This document shows, piece after piece, positions 48,761 through 57,658 of a stretch of DNA of 64,000 bases. How positions within the stretch are numbered: position 1 is the first letter of the stretch; the number at the start of each line of letters is the position of its first letter. This DNA comes from Burkholderia ambifaria (GTDB lineage: Bacteria; Pseudomonadota; Gammaproteobacteria; Burkholderiales; Burkholderiaceae), in contig NZ_LKPJ01000012.1 of assembly GCF_001443045.1 (NCBI RefSeq), forward strand, positions 177,123 to 241,122, in the 5' to 3' direction. The notes under the pieces are model-generated. The model was not told the origin of the DNA. It searched no databases and saw only the letters and a program-made list of their open reading frames with translations. The translations under genes were made by a program, and so were the position numbers.

Positions 48761-50080
48761 ATGCATGAAACGCAGTGGTATCTGATCGTCGGCGCGGTGC
48801 TGATGGGTATGGGCATCGCGACGTCGGCGCTGCGTCGTCTGCCGTGCAGCGCCGCGATGATCTATCTCGCGCTCGGCGTCGCGCTCGGCCCGTCCGGCGC
48901 CGGGCTCCTGCAGCTCGACATCGAGCGCGACGCGCAACTGCTGCGCGAGATCGTCGAGGTCGCGCTGCTGGTGTCGCTGTTCGCGATCGGGCTGCGGCTG
49001 CGCGTGCCGCTGTCCGACACACTGTGGCTCGTGCCGTGCCGGCTCGGCCTGCTCGCAATGATCGCCACGGTGCCGCTGCTCGCCGGCTGCGCGGTGCTGA
49101 CGCTCGGGCTCGGCTGGGGCCCCGCGCTGCTGCTCGCGGCAATCCTCGCGCCGACCGACCCGGTGCTCGCGCACGACGTGCAGGTGCACGATCCGGGCGA
49201 TCGCGACCTGGTGCGCTTCGCGCTGTCCGGCGAAGGCGGGATGAACGACGGGATCGCGCTGCCGTTCGCACTCGCCGGCCTCGCGCTGTGCGGCGCGCCC
49301 GACACGCCGCACGCGCGGCCCGCGCTGTCGGGCTCGTTCGCGCTCGCCGCGCTGTGGGGCATCGCGGGCGCGGCCGTGATCGGCGGCGTGCTCGGCGCGG
49401 CCACCACCAAGGCGATCGGCTGGCTGCGCACCCGCTATGCGCAGGCGCTCGGCTTCGAAAGCTTCTTCGCGCTCGCGCTGATTGTGCTGTCGTTCGGCGC
49501 CGCGCAACTCGCGCATGCGTTCGGCTTCATCGCGACGTTCGCCGCGGGCGTCGCGATGCGCCGCGTCGAGCATCGCGCGAGCGGCGACCGCCGGCCGCGC
49601 GAAGTGATCGGCCGGATCGATTCGGAAGACGTGGTCGCCACCGAGAAACATCCGGAAAAAGTCCACGCGTTCATGGCCGAATCGGTGCTCGATTTCACGA
49701 TCGAGCTCGAACGGATCGCGGAAGCGCTCGTGATGACGATGATCGGCAGCGTGCTCGGCACGCTGTCGGCGCCGCTCGTCACGTGGGGCGCGGTTGGGCT
49801 GGCCGTCGCACTGTTCGTCGCCGTGCGGCCGCTCGCGGTGCTGCTGACGCTCACCGGCTCGCGCGCAACGCATGCACAGCGGCGGCTGATGGCCTGGTTC
49901 GGGATACGCGGGATCGGCTCGTTCTACTACCTGCTGTTCGCGCTTGAACATGGGCCGTCCAGCGCGGTGCGGCCGCTCGCGGCACCGGTGCTCGCCGTCG
50001 TGTCGGCATCGGTGATCGCGCACGGCATATCCGCAACGCCGCTGATGGACTGGTATTACCGGCTGCAGCACCGGCGCTGA
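48761..50080 (+). CDS. Cation:proton antiporter, CPA1 (NhaP) family
   Basis: Inner-membrane Na+(K+)/H+ antiporter, 439 aa, about 12 helices. It shows LRRLPCSAAMIYLALGVALGPSG-like helix 2 and the transport motif AAILAPTDPVLAHDVQV (the TDP of CPA1). GEGGMNDGIALPFALAGLA follows, then the C-terminal WFGIRGIGSFYYLLFALEH. A cytosolic loop of ~60 residues (IDSEDVVATEKHPEKVHAF) sits between helices. It probably exports Na+ or K+ in salt or pH stress. It is convergent with ligD, 3 bp apart. Confidence 0.88.
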   Translation: MHETQWYLIVGAVLMGMGIATSALRRLPCSAAMIYLALGVALGPSGAGLLQLDIERDAQLLREIVEVALLVSLFAIGLRLRVPLSDTLWLVPCRLGLLAMIATVPLLAGCAVLTLGLGWGPALLLAAILAPTDPVLAHDVQVHDPGDRDLVRFALSGEGGMNDGIALPFALAGLALCGAPDTPHARPALSGSFALAALWGIAGAAVIGGVLGAATTKAIGWLRTRYAQALGFESFFALALIVLSFGAAQLAHAFGFIATFAAGVAMRRVEHRASGDRRPREVIGRIDSEDVVATEKHPEKVHAFMAESVLDFTIELERIAEALVMTMIGSVLGTLSAPLVTWGAVGLAVALFVAVRPLAVLLTLTGSRATHAQRRLMAWFGIRGIGSFYYLLFALEHGPSSAVRPLAAPVLAVVSASVIAHGISATPLMDWYYRLQHRR

Positions 50081-50083
50081 CCG

Positions 50084-53044
50084 TCACGACGTGCCGAGCC
50101 GCGCGCGCATCTGCGCGGTGATCCGCTGGCGCGTGTCGTCATAGCCATCCCACGGATCGCGCTCGAGCCGGTCGAGGCGCTCGTGCAGCGTGTCGATCGT
50201 CCATTGCGCGCCGCCTGTCGTGTCGGGCACCTCGTCCCAGCGCAGCGGCACCGATACGCCCATCCCGGGCCGCGCGCGCGCCGAATACGCGGCGATCGTG
50301 CTCGCGCCGCGGCCGTTGCGCAGGTAGTCGATGAAGATCCTGCCGCGCCGGTGCTTCGGCCCCATCGTCGCGGTGAAGCGATCGGGCAACGCACCGGCGA
50401 CATGCTGCGCGACCGCGCGCGAGAAGTCCTTCACGTCGTCCCATCCCATGTGCCGCGTGATCGGCACGACGACATGCAGCCCCTTGCCGCCGCTCGTCTT
50501 GCAGAACGATGCGAGACCCAATTCGTCGAGCAGCCCGCGCACGAGCTGCGCGGCCTCGATCATCGCGCGCCACGGCAGCGCCGGATCGGGATCGAGGTCG
50601 AACACGATGCGGTCCGGCCGCTCGATGTTCGACGCGTGCGCGTTCCAGGTATGCAGTTCGATCGTGCCCATCTGCGCGGCGCCGAGCAGCGCGTCGACGC
50701 TGTCGAGCGACAGCAGCGGGCCGTGGCCCGGGTCGAGCCCCTCGTGTTGCGTGACGAACGGGATCTCGCGGCGCTCCGCGTGCTTCTGAAAGAACAGCTC
50801 GCCCGCGATGTCGCCGGGCGCGCGCACGAGCGACACGGGCCGCCCCTTCAGGTCCGGCAGCAGCCACGGCGCCACCCATTGCCAGAAATGCGCGAGATCG
50901 ATCTTGCGCGTGCCGCTATGCGGATCGAGCACGCGATCGGGATGCGTAATGCGCACGCGGCCGAGCGTGTCGGAGCCGGTATCGTCGGCTGCGGCGCGCG
51001 TGGACGCGGGTGAACGTGCACGGTGCTTGCGGTCGCCCGAATCGCGATCGGCTTGCGGCGCGTGCTTGCGCTTGTCGTCTTGCACGGTTTGACGTGGGTC
51101 CATCGCCACCTCCGTTTCCGTATGCTTCGGCACTTCGCGGACGATCTGCGCCGCCGGCTTGTCCTCGCGCAGCGCGATGAACGCGGCCTGGCGCACGATG
51201 CCGTCGCCGGTCCATTCCGCGAATTCGCATTCGGCGACGAGCGTCGGCTCGATCCAGTGCACGCGCGTACGCGTGCGTTCGCGCGGCGGCGGCTCGAACG
51301 GCGGCGTGTCGCGCGCGTGCTTGCGCAGGATTGCCGAGAGCCGGTCGAGCATCCGCGTGTCGAAGCCGGTGCCGACGCGGCCGACGTAGCGCAGCGGCAT
51401 CGGCCCGCGCCTGCGCCTGCCGTCCGGCGCCGGTTCGTGCACGCCGAGCAGCAGTGCGCCGAAGCCGTGCCGGCTGCCGGACGGCTCGGTATAGCCGCCG
51501 ATCACGAACTCCTGCCGACGCCGGCATTTGAGCTTGATCCAAGCGGGCGAGCGGCCGGCCCGATAGCGCGCGTCCGCGCGCTTGCCGATCAGCCCTTCGA
51601 GGCCGGTGTCGCATGCGCTCGCGATCAGCGATGCGACATCGTCGCCGAGATCGGGCGAAAAGCGCAGCCGCGCGGGATCGCTGTCGGCGAGCAGCGGTTC
51701 GAGCAACGCGCGGCGCGCGGTGAGCGGTGCGTCGCGCAGGTCGTAACCGTCGAGACAGGGCAAGTCGAACACGAACAATGTGACCGCATCCGAATGCCCC
51801 GCGCCGAGCGCGTTCTGCAGCGCCTGGAAATCGGGAAGACCGTTCTCGCCGAGCACGACGGCCTCGCCGTCGAGCCACGCGTCGTCGACGTCGAGCGCCG
51901 CGAGCGCGTCGCGTTGCGCGCGCAGTTTCGCCGTCCAGTCGCGGCCTTCGCGTGTCGTCAGCTTCACGTGCCGGCGCGTGCCCTTTCCCGAAATGCGCGC
52001 GAGGATCCGGTAGCCGTCGAACTTCAGTTCGTAGCGCCAGTCGCCCTGCGTCGGCGGACCGTCGACCAGCGTCGCGAGCTGCGGTGCGACGCGTTCGGGC
52101 AGCGGTGCGCGCAGAGCATCTTCGATATCGGAAGGATCGGCGGGTGGGTGGGCGTGGGCGTGGTGTCGGGCGGCGCGTTTGCCGAGTTTGCCGAGTTTGC
52201 CGAGTTTGCCGAGTTTGCCGAGTTTGCCGAGTTTGCCGAGTTTGCCGAGTTTGCCGAGTTTGCCGAGTTTGCCGAGTTCGGCGCGTTCGGCGCGTTCGGC
52301 GCGTTCGGCATGTTCGTCGCGTTCGTCGGCCTTGGCGCCCCGGCCACGCTGCAATCGGCGCACACGCGTCGAACCACCATCGGCATCCGCCCGCGATGCC
52401 GATGCCGATGCCGACGCCGACGCCGACGCCGCACCATCATGCACGCTCCCCGGCCGCTCGCCGACGACGTCGAATTCATCCGCGCCGCGCGCGTCGTCGT
52501 CGCGCTCCTTGATCAGCAGCCACTGGTCCTGCCGCCCCTGCTGGCGCCCGCTGCGCACGAGCGCCCAGCCGCCGTGCAGCTTTTCGCCATCGAGCCGGAA
52601 CGTCAGCTTGCCCGCACGGTAGCCAGCGCGCGCCTGCGCGAGGCCGCCGTCGGGCGTCCACGTGCCTTCGTCCCACACGACGACCGCCCCCGCGCCGTAA
52701 TGCCCGGCCGGAATCTCGCCTTCGAACGATGCATATTCGAGCGGATGGTCCTCGACATGCACGGCGAGGCGTTTCACCGACGGATCGAAGCTCGGCCCCT
52801 TCGGCACGGCCCACGACTTCAGCGTGCCGTCGAGTTCGAGCCGGAAGTCATAATGCAGGCGCCGCGCATGATGCTCCTGGATCACGAAGCGCAGCGGATG
52901 ACGGGAGCGCGAAGCCGATCGCGCGTCGGGCTTCGCGTTGGCCTTCGCGTCTGCCTTCGCACGCCGGCGTCCATGCGCGCCTTCGGGCTCCGGCGTCGCA
53001 CCGAAGTGGCGTTTGCGGCGATACGGATCGAGCTTGCCGGCCAT
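50084..53044 (-). CDS. ligD: DNA ligase D (LigD), PE-LIG-POL architecture
   Basis: NHEJ repair ligase, 986 aa. The 3'-phosphoesterase domain comes first (~40-190: FVIQEHHARRLHYDFRLELDG, WAVPKGPS, EIPAGHYGAG). An extended linker (~190-305) contains Ser-Ala and Leu-Gly-Lys repeats. The ATP-dependent ligase domain follows with adenylated Lys341 (YELKFDGYR). The C-terminal primase-polymerase domain has Asp816/Asp818 (FDLDPDP), TSGGKGLHV and FIDYLRNGRGASTIAAYSAR. Same domain order as Pseudomonas LigD. It is 24 bp after ku on the minus strand, its obligate partner. Confidence 0.95.
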   Translation of the reverse strand: MAGKLDPYRRKRHFGATPEPEGAHGRRRAKADAKANAKPDARSASRSRHPLRFVIQEHHARRLHYDFRLELDGTLKSWAVPKGPSFDPSVKRLAVHVEDHPLEYASFEGEIPAGHYGAGAVVVWDEGTWTPDGGLAQARAGYRAGKLTFRLDGEKLHGGWALVRSGRQQGRQDQWLLIKERDDDARGADEFDVVGERPGSVHDGAASASASASASASRADADGGSTRVRRLQRGRGAKADERDEHAERAERAERAELGKLGKLGKLGKLGKLGKLGKLGKLGKLGKLGKRAARHHAHAHPPADPSDIEDALRAPLPERVAPQLATLVDGPPTQGDWRYELKFDGYRILARISGKGTRRHVKLTTREGRDWTAKLRAQRDALAALDVDDAWLDGEAVVLGENGLPDFQALQNALGAGHSDAVTLFVFDLPCLDGYDLRDAPLTARRALLEPLLADSDPARLRFSPDLGDDVASLIASACDTGLEGLIGKRADARYRAGRSPAWIKLKCRRRQEFVIGGYTEPSGSRHGFGALLLGVHEPAPDGRRRRGPMPLRYVGRVGTGFDTRMLDRLSAILRKHARDTPPFEPPPRERTRTRVHWIEPTLVAECEFAEWTGDGIVRQAAFIALREDKPAAQIVREVPKHTETEVAMDPRQTVQDDKRKHAPQADRDSGDRKHRARSPASTRAAADDTGSDTLGRVRITHPDRVLDPHSGTRKIDLAHFWQWVAPWLLPDLKGRPVSLVRAPGDIAGELFFQKHAERREIPFVTQHEGLDPGHGPLLSLDSVDALLGAAQMGTIELHTWNAHASNIERPDRIVFDLDPDPALPWRAMIEAAQLVRGLLDELGLASFCKTSGGKGLHVVVPITRHMGWDDVKDFSRAVAQHVAGALPDRFTATMGPKHRRGRIFIDYLRNGRGASTIAAYSARARPGMGVSVPLRWDEVPDTTGGAQWTIDTLHERLDRLERDPWDGYDDTRQRITAQMRARLGTS
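52178..52276 (-). repeat. 9-bp tandem repeat in the LigD linker, 11 copies
   Basis: Eleven perfect TTTGCCGAG units (plus strand), read in ligD as Leu-Gly-Lys. They continue upstream in the gene as diverged 9-bp units giving Arg-Ala-Glu and Asp-Glu triplets to about 52321. A separate 6-bp GATGCC/GACGCC tract (about 52397-52434) gives the Ser-Ala run. All preserve the frame between the PE and ligase domains. Confidence 0.95.
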
Positions 53045-53068
53045 CGCGTCACCTCGTATCGGGCGGCA

Positions 53069-54103
53069 TCATGCGGCGTGCTTGCGACGCGCAGCGGTTT
53101 TCTTCTCCGCATGCCCGCCTGTCGCAGCGCGTTTCGCGGCAGGCCGTTTCGCCGCGGCCTTCGTGGCCGCGCCCTTCGACGCCGCCCTCGACTCTCCCTT
53201 CGCAGCCGGCTTGCGTCGCCCGCCGCCGCGCGACGGTGAAGACGAAGCGTCCGCGTCCACATCGCTCTCGTCGTCCGCATCGCGCAGGTCCGCCGCATGC
53301 GCGCCGCCGCCCCCCTTCAGGCTGCGCTTCAGCAGCTCGGTCAGGTCGACCACGTTGGCCGCCGCGCGCCCCGTCTGCGGCGGACGCGCCTCGATTTCCT
53401 CGATCTTGCCCGCGCGCACCTTGCGCTCGACCAGCTCGAGGATGTCGTCGCGAAACGTGTCGTGATACTCGTCGGGCGTCCATTTGCCCGACATGTCGTC
53501 GATCAGCTTCTTCGCCATGCCGAGTTCACGCGCGGTCACGCCCGCGCGCTTCGCATCGTCGGCCGGCACCGACAGCTCGTCGAGCGGCCGCAACTCTTCC
53601 TCCCAGCGCAGCGTGTCGAGCGCAAGCAGCGGCCCGACCGGAATCAGCGCGCCGAGATGCTGGCGGTCGCGCATCACGACGAGCGCGATGCCGATCTTGC
53701 CGCTGTCCTGCAGCGCGTCGCGCAACAGCGCATAGACCTTCTCGCCCTTGCGGTCCGGCACGAGGTAGTACGGCGTGTCGAGATACAGGAACGACACCGC
53801 GTCCTCGTCGACGAAGGTCAGGATGTCGACGGTCTGCGTCGACTCGGGATTCGCCGCGCGGATTTCCTCGTCGGTCAGCACGACGTAGCGCTCCTTCTCG
53901 TACTCGTAGCCGCGCACGATATCCTCGCGCGTGACTTCCTTGCCGGTGCGCTTGTTGATCTGCCGGTAGCCGACCGGATCCATCGAGCGCTTGTCGAGCA
54001 GCCGGAACGACGGCTTCACGGTGCGCGTCGCCGGGAACAGCTGCACGGGCACGTGAACGAGCCCGAAGCTGATCGCGCCTTTCCATATCATCCGCGATGC
54101 CAT
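53069..54103 (-). CDS. ku: Ku homodimer subunit (NHEJ end-binding protein)
   Basis: Binds DNA ends and recruits LigD. 344 aa: the Ku core at ~1-255 (WKGAISFGLVHVPVQLFPAT, VGYRQINKRTGKEV, VRGYEYEKERYVVLTDEEI, YLDTPYYLVP), then a lysine/alanine-rich C-terminal tail (KGAATKAAAKRPAAKRA) typical of long Burkholderia/Rhizobium Ku. AGGAGGACAGGC precedes ATG 54103. It forms a two-gene operon with ligD. Confidence 0.95.
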   Translation of the reverse strand: MASRMIWKGAISFGLVHVPVQLFPATRTVKPSFRLLDKRSMDPVGYRQINKRTGKEVTREDIVRGYEYEKERYVVLTDEEIRAANPESTQTVDILTFVDEDAVSFLYLDTPYYLVPDRKGEKVYALLRDALQDSGKIGIALVVMRDRQHLGALIPVGPLLALDTLRWEEELRPLDELSVPADDAKRAGVTARELGMAKKLIDDMSGKWTPDEYHDTFRDDILELVERKVRAGKIEEIEARPPQTGRAAANVVDLTELLKRSLKGGGGAHAADLRDADDESDVDADASSSPSRGGGRRKPAAKGESRAASKGAATKAAAKRPAAKRAATGGHAEKKTAARRKHAA

Positions 54104-54216
54104 GCCTGTCCTCCTTTGCTGCGTGCGTGCCGCCCGGCCAGTGTGGCGGGCGCCCGTGCGTCATTACGCGGGTCGCGCCGCCGCCAGCCGTTCACGTGCC
54201 CGCACGCGATGTCGGC

Positions 54217-54552
54217 CTATGTCGTGCGGGCACGTGCGGCGCACCGCGTCGGGATCGGTCGCGTGCCCGACCCGTTCGGGAATCCGTTCGGGAATCCACT
54301 CGGCATCCACTCGGCAATCCGCTCGTGATCTAGGTGCGCGATCTTCTCGCGCACGATGAAGTCTTCGAGCAGCGACGTGCCACGCGCACCGGCGCGCCGC
54401 ATGTTCTGGTTGCCGGCAACGCGCACGCCCTGGTTGGTGCGCAGCGCCTCCCTGTAGGGCCGCACGCGATTCTCGTCGACCCGGCGCGACTTCGAACGGT
54501 CGGCTTGCTGCGGGCCGGGCGGCGGAGTGGCGGATGGAGGGGGATTCGTCAT
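54217..54552 (-). pseudogene. Remnant of a KatE-type catalase N-terminus
   Basis: 111 codons from ATG 54552. Residues ~38-80 read [20 protein letters not shown] then [21 protein letters not shown]. This is the N-terminal part of large clade-2 catalases (TxxQGvrixdxQNsLkAGxRGptLLEDFxlREKIxHFDHERIPERVVHARG). Just after, a 12-bp repeat (CGTTCGGGAATC) and a frame change separate [12 protein letters not shown] into another frame (54164-54616). The haem-binding His, Tyr and the rest are gone. It is a truncated, decaying gene between ku and the small-protein operon. Recognition is by motif only. Confidence 0.62.
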
Positions 54553-54701
54553 GCGCGCGTCCTCGTATCGGTTCGATAAAGGGCGACGGCACGTGCGACC
54601 GCGTTGCGGCGCACACGGGGCCGTCGCGGGAAACGGACGAGTCGCGCGGCGCGTGCCGCCACGGACCGGCCGCGATGTCGCTGCAGGCGGCGGCGGCTGC
54701 G

Positions 54702-55088
54702 TCAGGGCGCGCGCAACGCGCGATCGAGTTCGGCGCGCGTCACGTCGAGCGCGACGCTGCATTCGATCTCGGCGTCCTCGACGCGCGGCTTCTGTTCGTC
54801 CACCGCGCGCCGTGCGAGGTCGCACAGCAGGGTACGCACGCGCAGCCGATCGGCCGCGCCGAGCGATGCATAGCGTGTGAGCACGTCCGGATCGAAGTGC
54901 AGGTCGACCACGCAGCGCCATTGACGCGCGCTTTCGTCGGCTGGCACACGCACCCACGACACCTGAATCGTCAGCCGACCCGATGCGTCGTCCGCATGCA
55001 CGACGAGGGTCGACTGCGACGGAAATCCGTTCGCGAGCGCATTTTCGAGTTCCGCGATGCGCTGCGAACGGTCGGGCGTGACCGTCAT
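54702..55088 (-). CDS. Small hypothetical protein, 128 aa (possibly DUF3022-like)
   Basis: Soluble protein: helix ([20 protein letters not shown]), two strands ([31 protein letters not shown]), helix ([19 protein letters not shown]), then [20 protein letters not shown]. Similar in layout to the protein at 47303. The DUF3022 assignment is a recollection, not checked. ATG 55088 overlaps the DUF1328 stop by four bases, so it is translated with that gene. Confidence 0.7.
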   Translation of the reverse strand: MTVTPDRSQRIAELENALANGFPSQSTLVVHADDASGRLTIQVSWVRVPADESARQWRCVVDLHFDPDVLTRYASLGAADRLRVRTLLCDLARRAVDEQKPRVEDAEIECSVALDVTRAELDRALRAP

Positions 55089-55246
55089 CGTCGCACGACG
55101 CCCAGCAGCAGCGTGACCAGGAAGATCACGACGAAGATGTAGAACAGAATCTTCGCGATCTCGGCCGCGCCCGCCGCGATGCCACCGAAGCCGAACACGG
55201 CGGCGATGATCGCGATGATGAAGAAGATGATGGCATATCGAAGCAT
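55085..55246 (-). CDS. DUF1328 (YtjA-like) small membrane protein, 53 aa
   Basis: Two membrane helices, [20 protein letters not shown] and [19 protein letters not shown], joined by [12 protein letters not shown], exactly the DUF1328 pattern. The function is unknown; members respond to stress. ATG 55246 follows GGGAGGAATTC. It starts 53 bp after the DUF3008 gene's stop and overlaps the 128-aa gene. Confidence 0.9.
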   Translation of the reverse strand: MLRYAIIFFIIAIIAAVFGFGGIAAGAAEIAKILFYIFVVIFLVTLLLGVVRR

Positions 55247-55299
55247 GAATTCCTCCCGAGTCCTGGAGAACCGCGATCGTCGACGCGCGTCGACGCCGA

Positions 55300-55488
55300 T
55301 CAAGCATCGTGCTTGTGCTTGGGTTTGCCGTGGGTCGGCGTCGAAGCCATTTTCTCGAGCGCCTTCTCGGTCATCGATTTGGCCATCGACTTCGAAGGCG
55401 GCTTCAGATCCTTCATTTTGGTTTCACCGCGTTTGGCCGACAGGGCGGCCCCTGCGGCGCGCTGCTGTGCCTGGGACTTGGCTGGCAT
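55300..55488 (-). CDS. DUF3008 family protein, 62 aa
   Basis: Small basic protein: [20 protein letters not shown], then [20 protein letters not shown], ending [11 protein letters not shown]. This is the DUF3008 pattern, function unknown. GAGAGGAGGAACGTC precedes ATG 55488. It is the first gene of the DUF3008-DUF1328-128-aa operon. No convincing sigma-54 site was found in the 70 bp to rpoN. Confidence 0.85.
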   Translation of the reverse strand: MPAKSQAQQRAAGAALSAKRGETKMKDLKPPSKSMAKSMTEKALEKMASTPTHGKPKHKHDA

Positions 55489-55558
55489 GACGTTCCTCCT
55501 CTCGGTGGCGCGCGCGACGGCCGCGGCATGCGGGCCGCGCGCGGTTCGGACGGTATCG

Positions 55559-56992
55559 TCATGCGGCGTCGCGCCGGCGCAGTTCGGCCGGCGGAATCTT
55601 CATCGCCTGGCGATACTTGGTCACCGTACGACGCGCAAGAAGGATGCCGCGGCCCGCGAGGTTCTGCGCGAGCGCGACGTCGGACAGCGGCTCGGTGTGG
55701 CGCTCGGCCGCGATCATGTCGCGGATCAGCACCTTCGCGGCCGCAGCCGAACACACGCCCTTGCCTGCCGCCTCGAGCTTGCGCGGGAAGAAATGCTTGA
55801 ACTCGAACGTGCCATGCGGCGTGGCCATGTACTTGTTGCCCGTCGCGCGCGACACGGTCGATTCGTGCAGGTCGAGCTCTTCCGCGATGTCGCGCAGCAC
55901 GAGCGGCTTCATCGCGATCTCGCCGTAGCGGAAGAAATCGCGCTGCCGCGCGACGATGCATTCGCCGACGCGCTGGATCGTGTCGAAGCGCTTCTGCACG
56001 TTGCGGATCAGCCAGCGCGCTTCCTGCAGTTGCTGGCCGAGCGGCGAATCGCGCTCGCCGCTCGACTGCGCGAACAGCGTCGCATAGCGTTCGTGCAGCC
56101 GCGCACGCGGCAGCACCGCCGGGTTGATCGTCACGATCCATTCGTCGCGCACCTGGCGCACGATCACGTCGGGCACCACGTAGTCACCGCGCGTGCTCCC
56201 GTAGTGGTTGCCCGGGCGCGGATCGAGCCCGCGTACCAGCGCGCACGCGGCATGCATCGTCGGCTGGCTGCAGCCGACGCGCCGCTGGATCTCCGCCGTC
56301 TCGCGCCGCGCGAGCCGTTCGAGATGCTCGCGCGCGATCGCCTTCGCTTCCGCGAGCGCCGGCGTGCCGGCCGGAATCGCGTCGAGCTGCAGCACCAGGC
56401 ATTCGGACAGCGAGCGCGCCGCGATGCCCGGGCGATCGAGCATCTGCACGAGCCGCAGCGCGACCGCGAGATCCTGTTCCGACAGCAGCAGCGCCGGATC
56501 GGCCGCGACGAGCAGCTCGGCCAGCTCCTGACGCAGGTAGCCGTCTTCGTCGAGCGCGTCGATCACGATGCGCGCGGCCTCGCGGTCGCGCCGGTTCAGC
56601 GGATAGAGCCGCAGCGCGTCGTGCAGCTGCTGGTGCAGCGACGGCTCCGCCGCCATCCATTCGCCGGGCGACAGGTCGCCCCCGTCGTCGGCCTGGCGGC
56701 CCGTGCCGCGCGGCGCCGGCGCGGCCGTGTACGACACCTCGCCGTCCGGCGGACGCACCTCCTCGCGCTCGGGCGCGGGCTCCGGCGCCGCGGCTTCGGC
56801 CGGGTGTTCGGGCGCGTCGGCGGTGGCTTCGTCGTCGCCCTGGCCATCTTCGAGAAATGGATTCGAGTCGAGCGCCTGCCGCAATTCCTGCTGGAATTCG
56901 AGCGAAGACAACTGCAGCAGGCGAAGCGACTGCTGAAGCCTCGGCGTGAGTGCCAGATGCTGTCGCATCTGGAGCGCAAGCGTGACTGACAT
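55559..56992 (-). CDS. rpoN: RNA polymerase sigma-54 factor
   Basis: Directs RNA polymerase to -24/-12 promoters, which need ATP-dependent activators. 477 aa. Region I: LALQMRQHLALTPRLQQSLR and LLQLSSLEFQQELRQALDSN. An acidic region II follows, then the core-binding part (LREDGYL-like DEDGYLRQELAEL, LDPRPGNHY). The HTH is ELDLHESTVSRATGNKYMAT. The RpoN box is ARRTVTKYR near residues 453-461, where the canonical box is ARRTVAKYR. AGGAGGG precedes ATG 56992. Lacking the usual hpf/ptsN neighbours, it is probably a second copy, here within a cluster of sigma-54 promoters. Confidence 0.93.
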   Translation of the reverse strand: MSVTLALQMRQHLALTPRLQQSLRLLQLSSLEFQQELRQALDSNPFLEDGQGDDEATADAPEHPAEAAAPEPAPEREEVRPPDGEVSYTAAPAPRGTGRQADDGGDLSPGEWMAAEPSLHQQLHDALRLYPLNRRDREAARIVIDALDEDGYLRQELAELLVAADPALLLSEQDLAVALRLVQMLDRPGIAARSLSECLVLQLDAIPAGTPALAEAKAIAREHLERLARRETAEIQRRVGCSQPTMHAACALVRGLDPRPGNHYGSTRGDYVVPDVIVRQVRDEWIVTINPAVLPRARLHERYATLFAQSSGERDSPLGQQLQEARWLIRNVQKRFDTIQRVGECIVARQRDFFRYGEIAMKPLVLRDIAEELDLHESTVSRATGNKYMATPHGTFEFKHFFPRKLEAAGKGVCSAAAAKVLIRDMIAAERHTEPLSDVALAQNLAGRGILLARRTVTKYRQAMKIPPAELRRRDAA

Positions 56993-57037
56993 CGATGCCC
57001 TCCTGACGGTATGCGCAATTCGTGTGTCGGAATCCAT

Positions 57038-57051
57038 GCAGCTTCCATGCC
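57038..57051 (-). promoter_or_regulatory. Sigma-54-like promoter upstream of rpoN
   Basis: Minus strand TGGCATG-GAAG-CTGC followed by A (first T at 57052). Invariant GG/GC with correct spacing, two mismatches. Start near 57026, 34 nt before ATG 56992. It would make rpoN autoregulated. Confidence 0.45.
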
Positions 57052-57295
57052 AGCGGGGCAAATCGCCGTCCGGCGCGGTTCTCGCGGGTTCGTACCCCGT
57101 CGCGTCGCGCCGTCGGAACCGCTTTTTTACAAGCGGCGGGAAGTTCGGGGCACGGAATTCGCGCAGAGCCGCACGCGGGCGCCCCGGGGCCGCGGCACAT
57201 TGCCGTCGCGCAGGCGAACTGTTCGAGCGGGCTCGCCATCGCGCTCCTGCGCGCGCATCACGCCGCGCGGCGCGTGATGCGCGCGCTGCGTCCCG

Positions 57296-57607
57296 TCAGT
57301 ACAGCGTCGGCGGCGGCGTGCCTGGCATCTGCTGGCCACTCTGCATGCCGTTCGGTCCCGGCGGCGGCACGTCGGCCGCTTCGCCGCCGGTCGCGCCCGG
57401 AGGCATCGTGTTGTGCGGCGACGGACGCGTGTCGTAGCGCGTATTCGCGTCCGGCATCGTCGTGGTCGGCGACGCGCCATGGCCGTCGGGCGGCGCCGGC
57501 GGCGCGCCGCGCGTGCCGTAGGTGGCCTGCGGTTGCGTGCATGCGCCCAGCGCGCACACGGCGGCGAACGCACAGGTGCCCACGCGTATCGTCTGGATCA
57601 GTTTCAT
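57296..57607 (-). CDS. Putative lipoprotein, 103 aa
   Basis: The signal sequence (IQTIRVGTCAFAAVCALGAC) ends in the lipobox LGAC at residue ~23, so the Cys would be lipidated. The mature part is Pro/Gly/Thr-rich without predicted fold (GGEAADVPPPGPNGMQSGQQ). GGAGGATTCCG precedes ATG 57607. It starts 51 bp after the stop of the 103-aa gene at 57659 and is probably the last gene of that operon. Confidence 0.78.
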   Translation of the reverse strand: MKLIQTIRVGTCAFAAVCALGACTQPQATYGTRGAPPAPPDGHGASPTTTMPDANTRYDTRPSPHNTMPPGATGGEAADVPPPGPNGMQSGQQMPGTPPPTLY

Positions 57608-57658
57608 CGGAATCCTCCGTGGAATCGGCGGCACCTGCGCCGGCCGTGGCGGCACGGC

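Noticed and set aside
54118..54131. GG-N10-GC pattern (GGCACG-CACG-CAGC) on the minus strand before ku
   Set aside because: The -12 element is poor and transcription would start inside the ribosome binding site of ku, leaving no leader.
55489..55558. Sigma-54 site before the DUF3008 operon
   Set aside because: GGCCCG-CATG-CCGC has correct spacing but three mismatches and is part of a GC palindrome.
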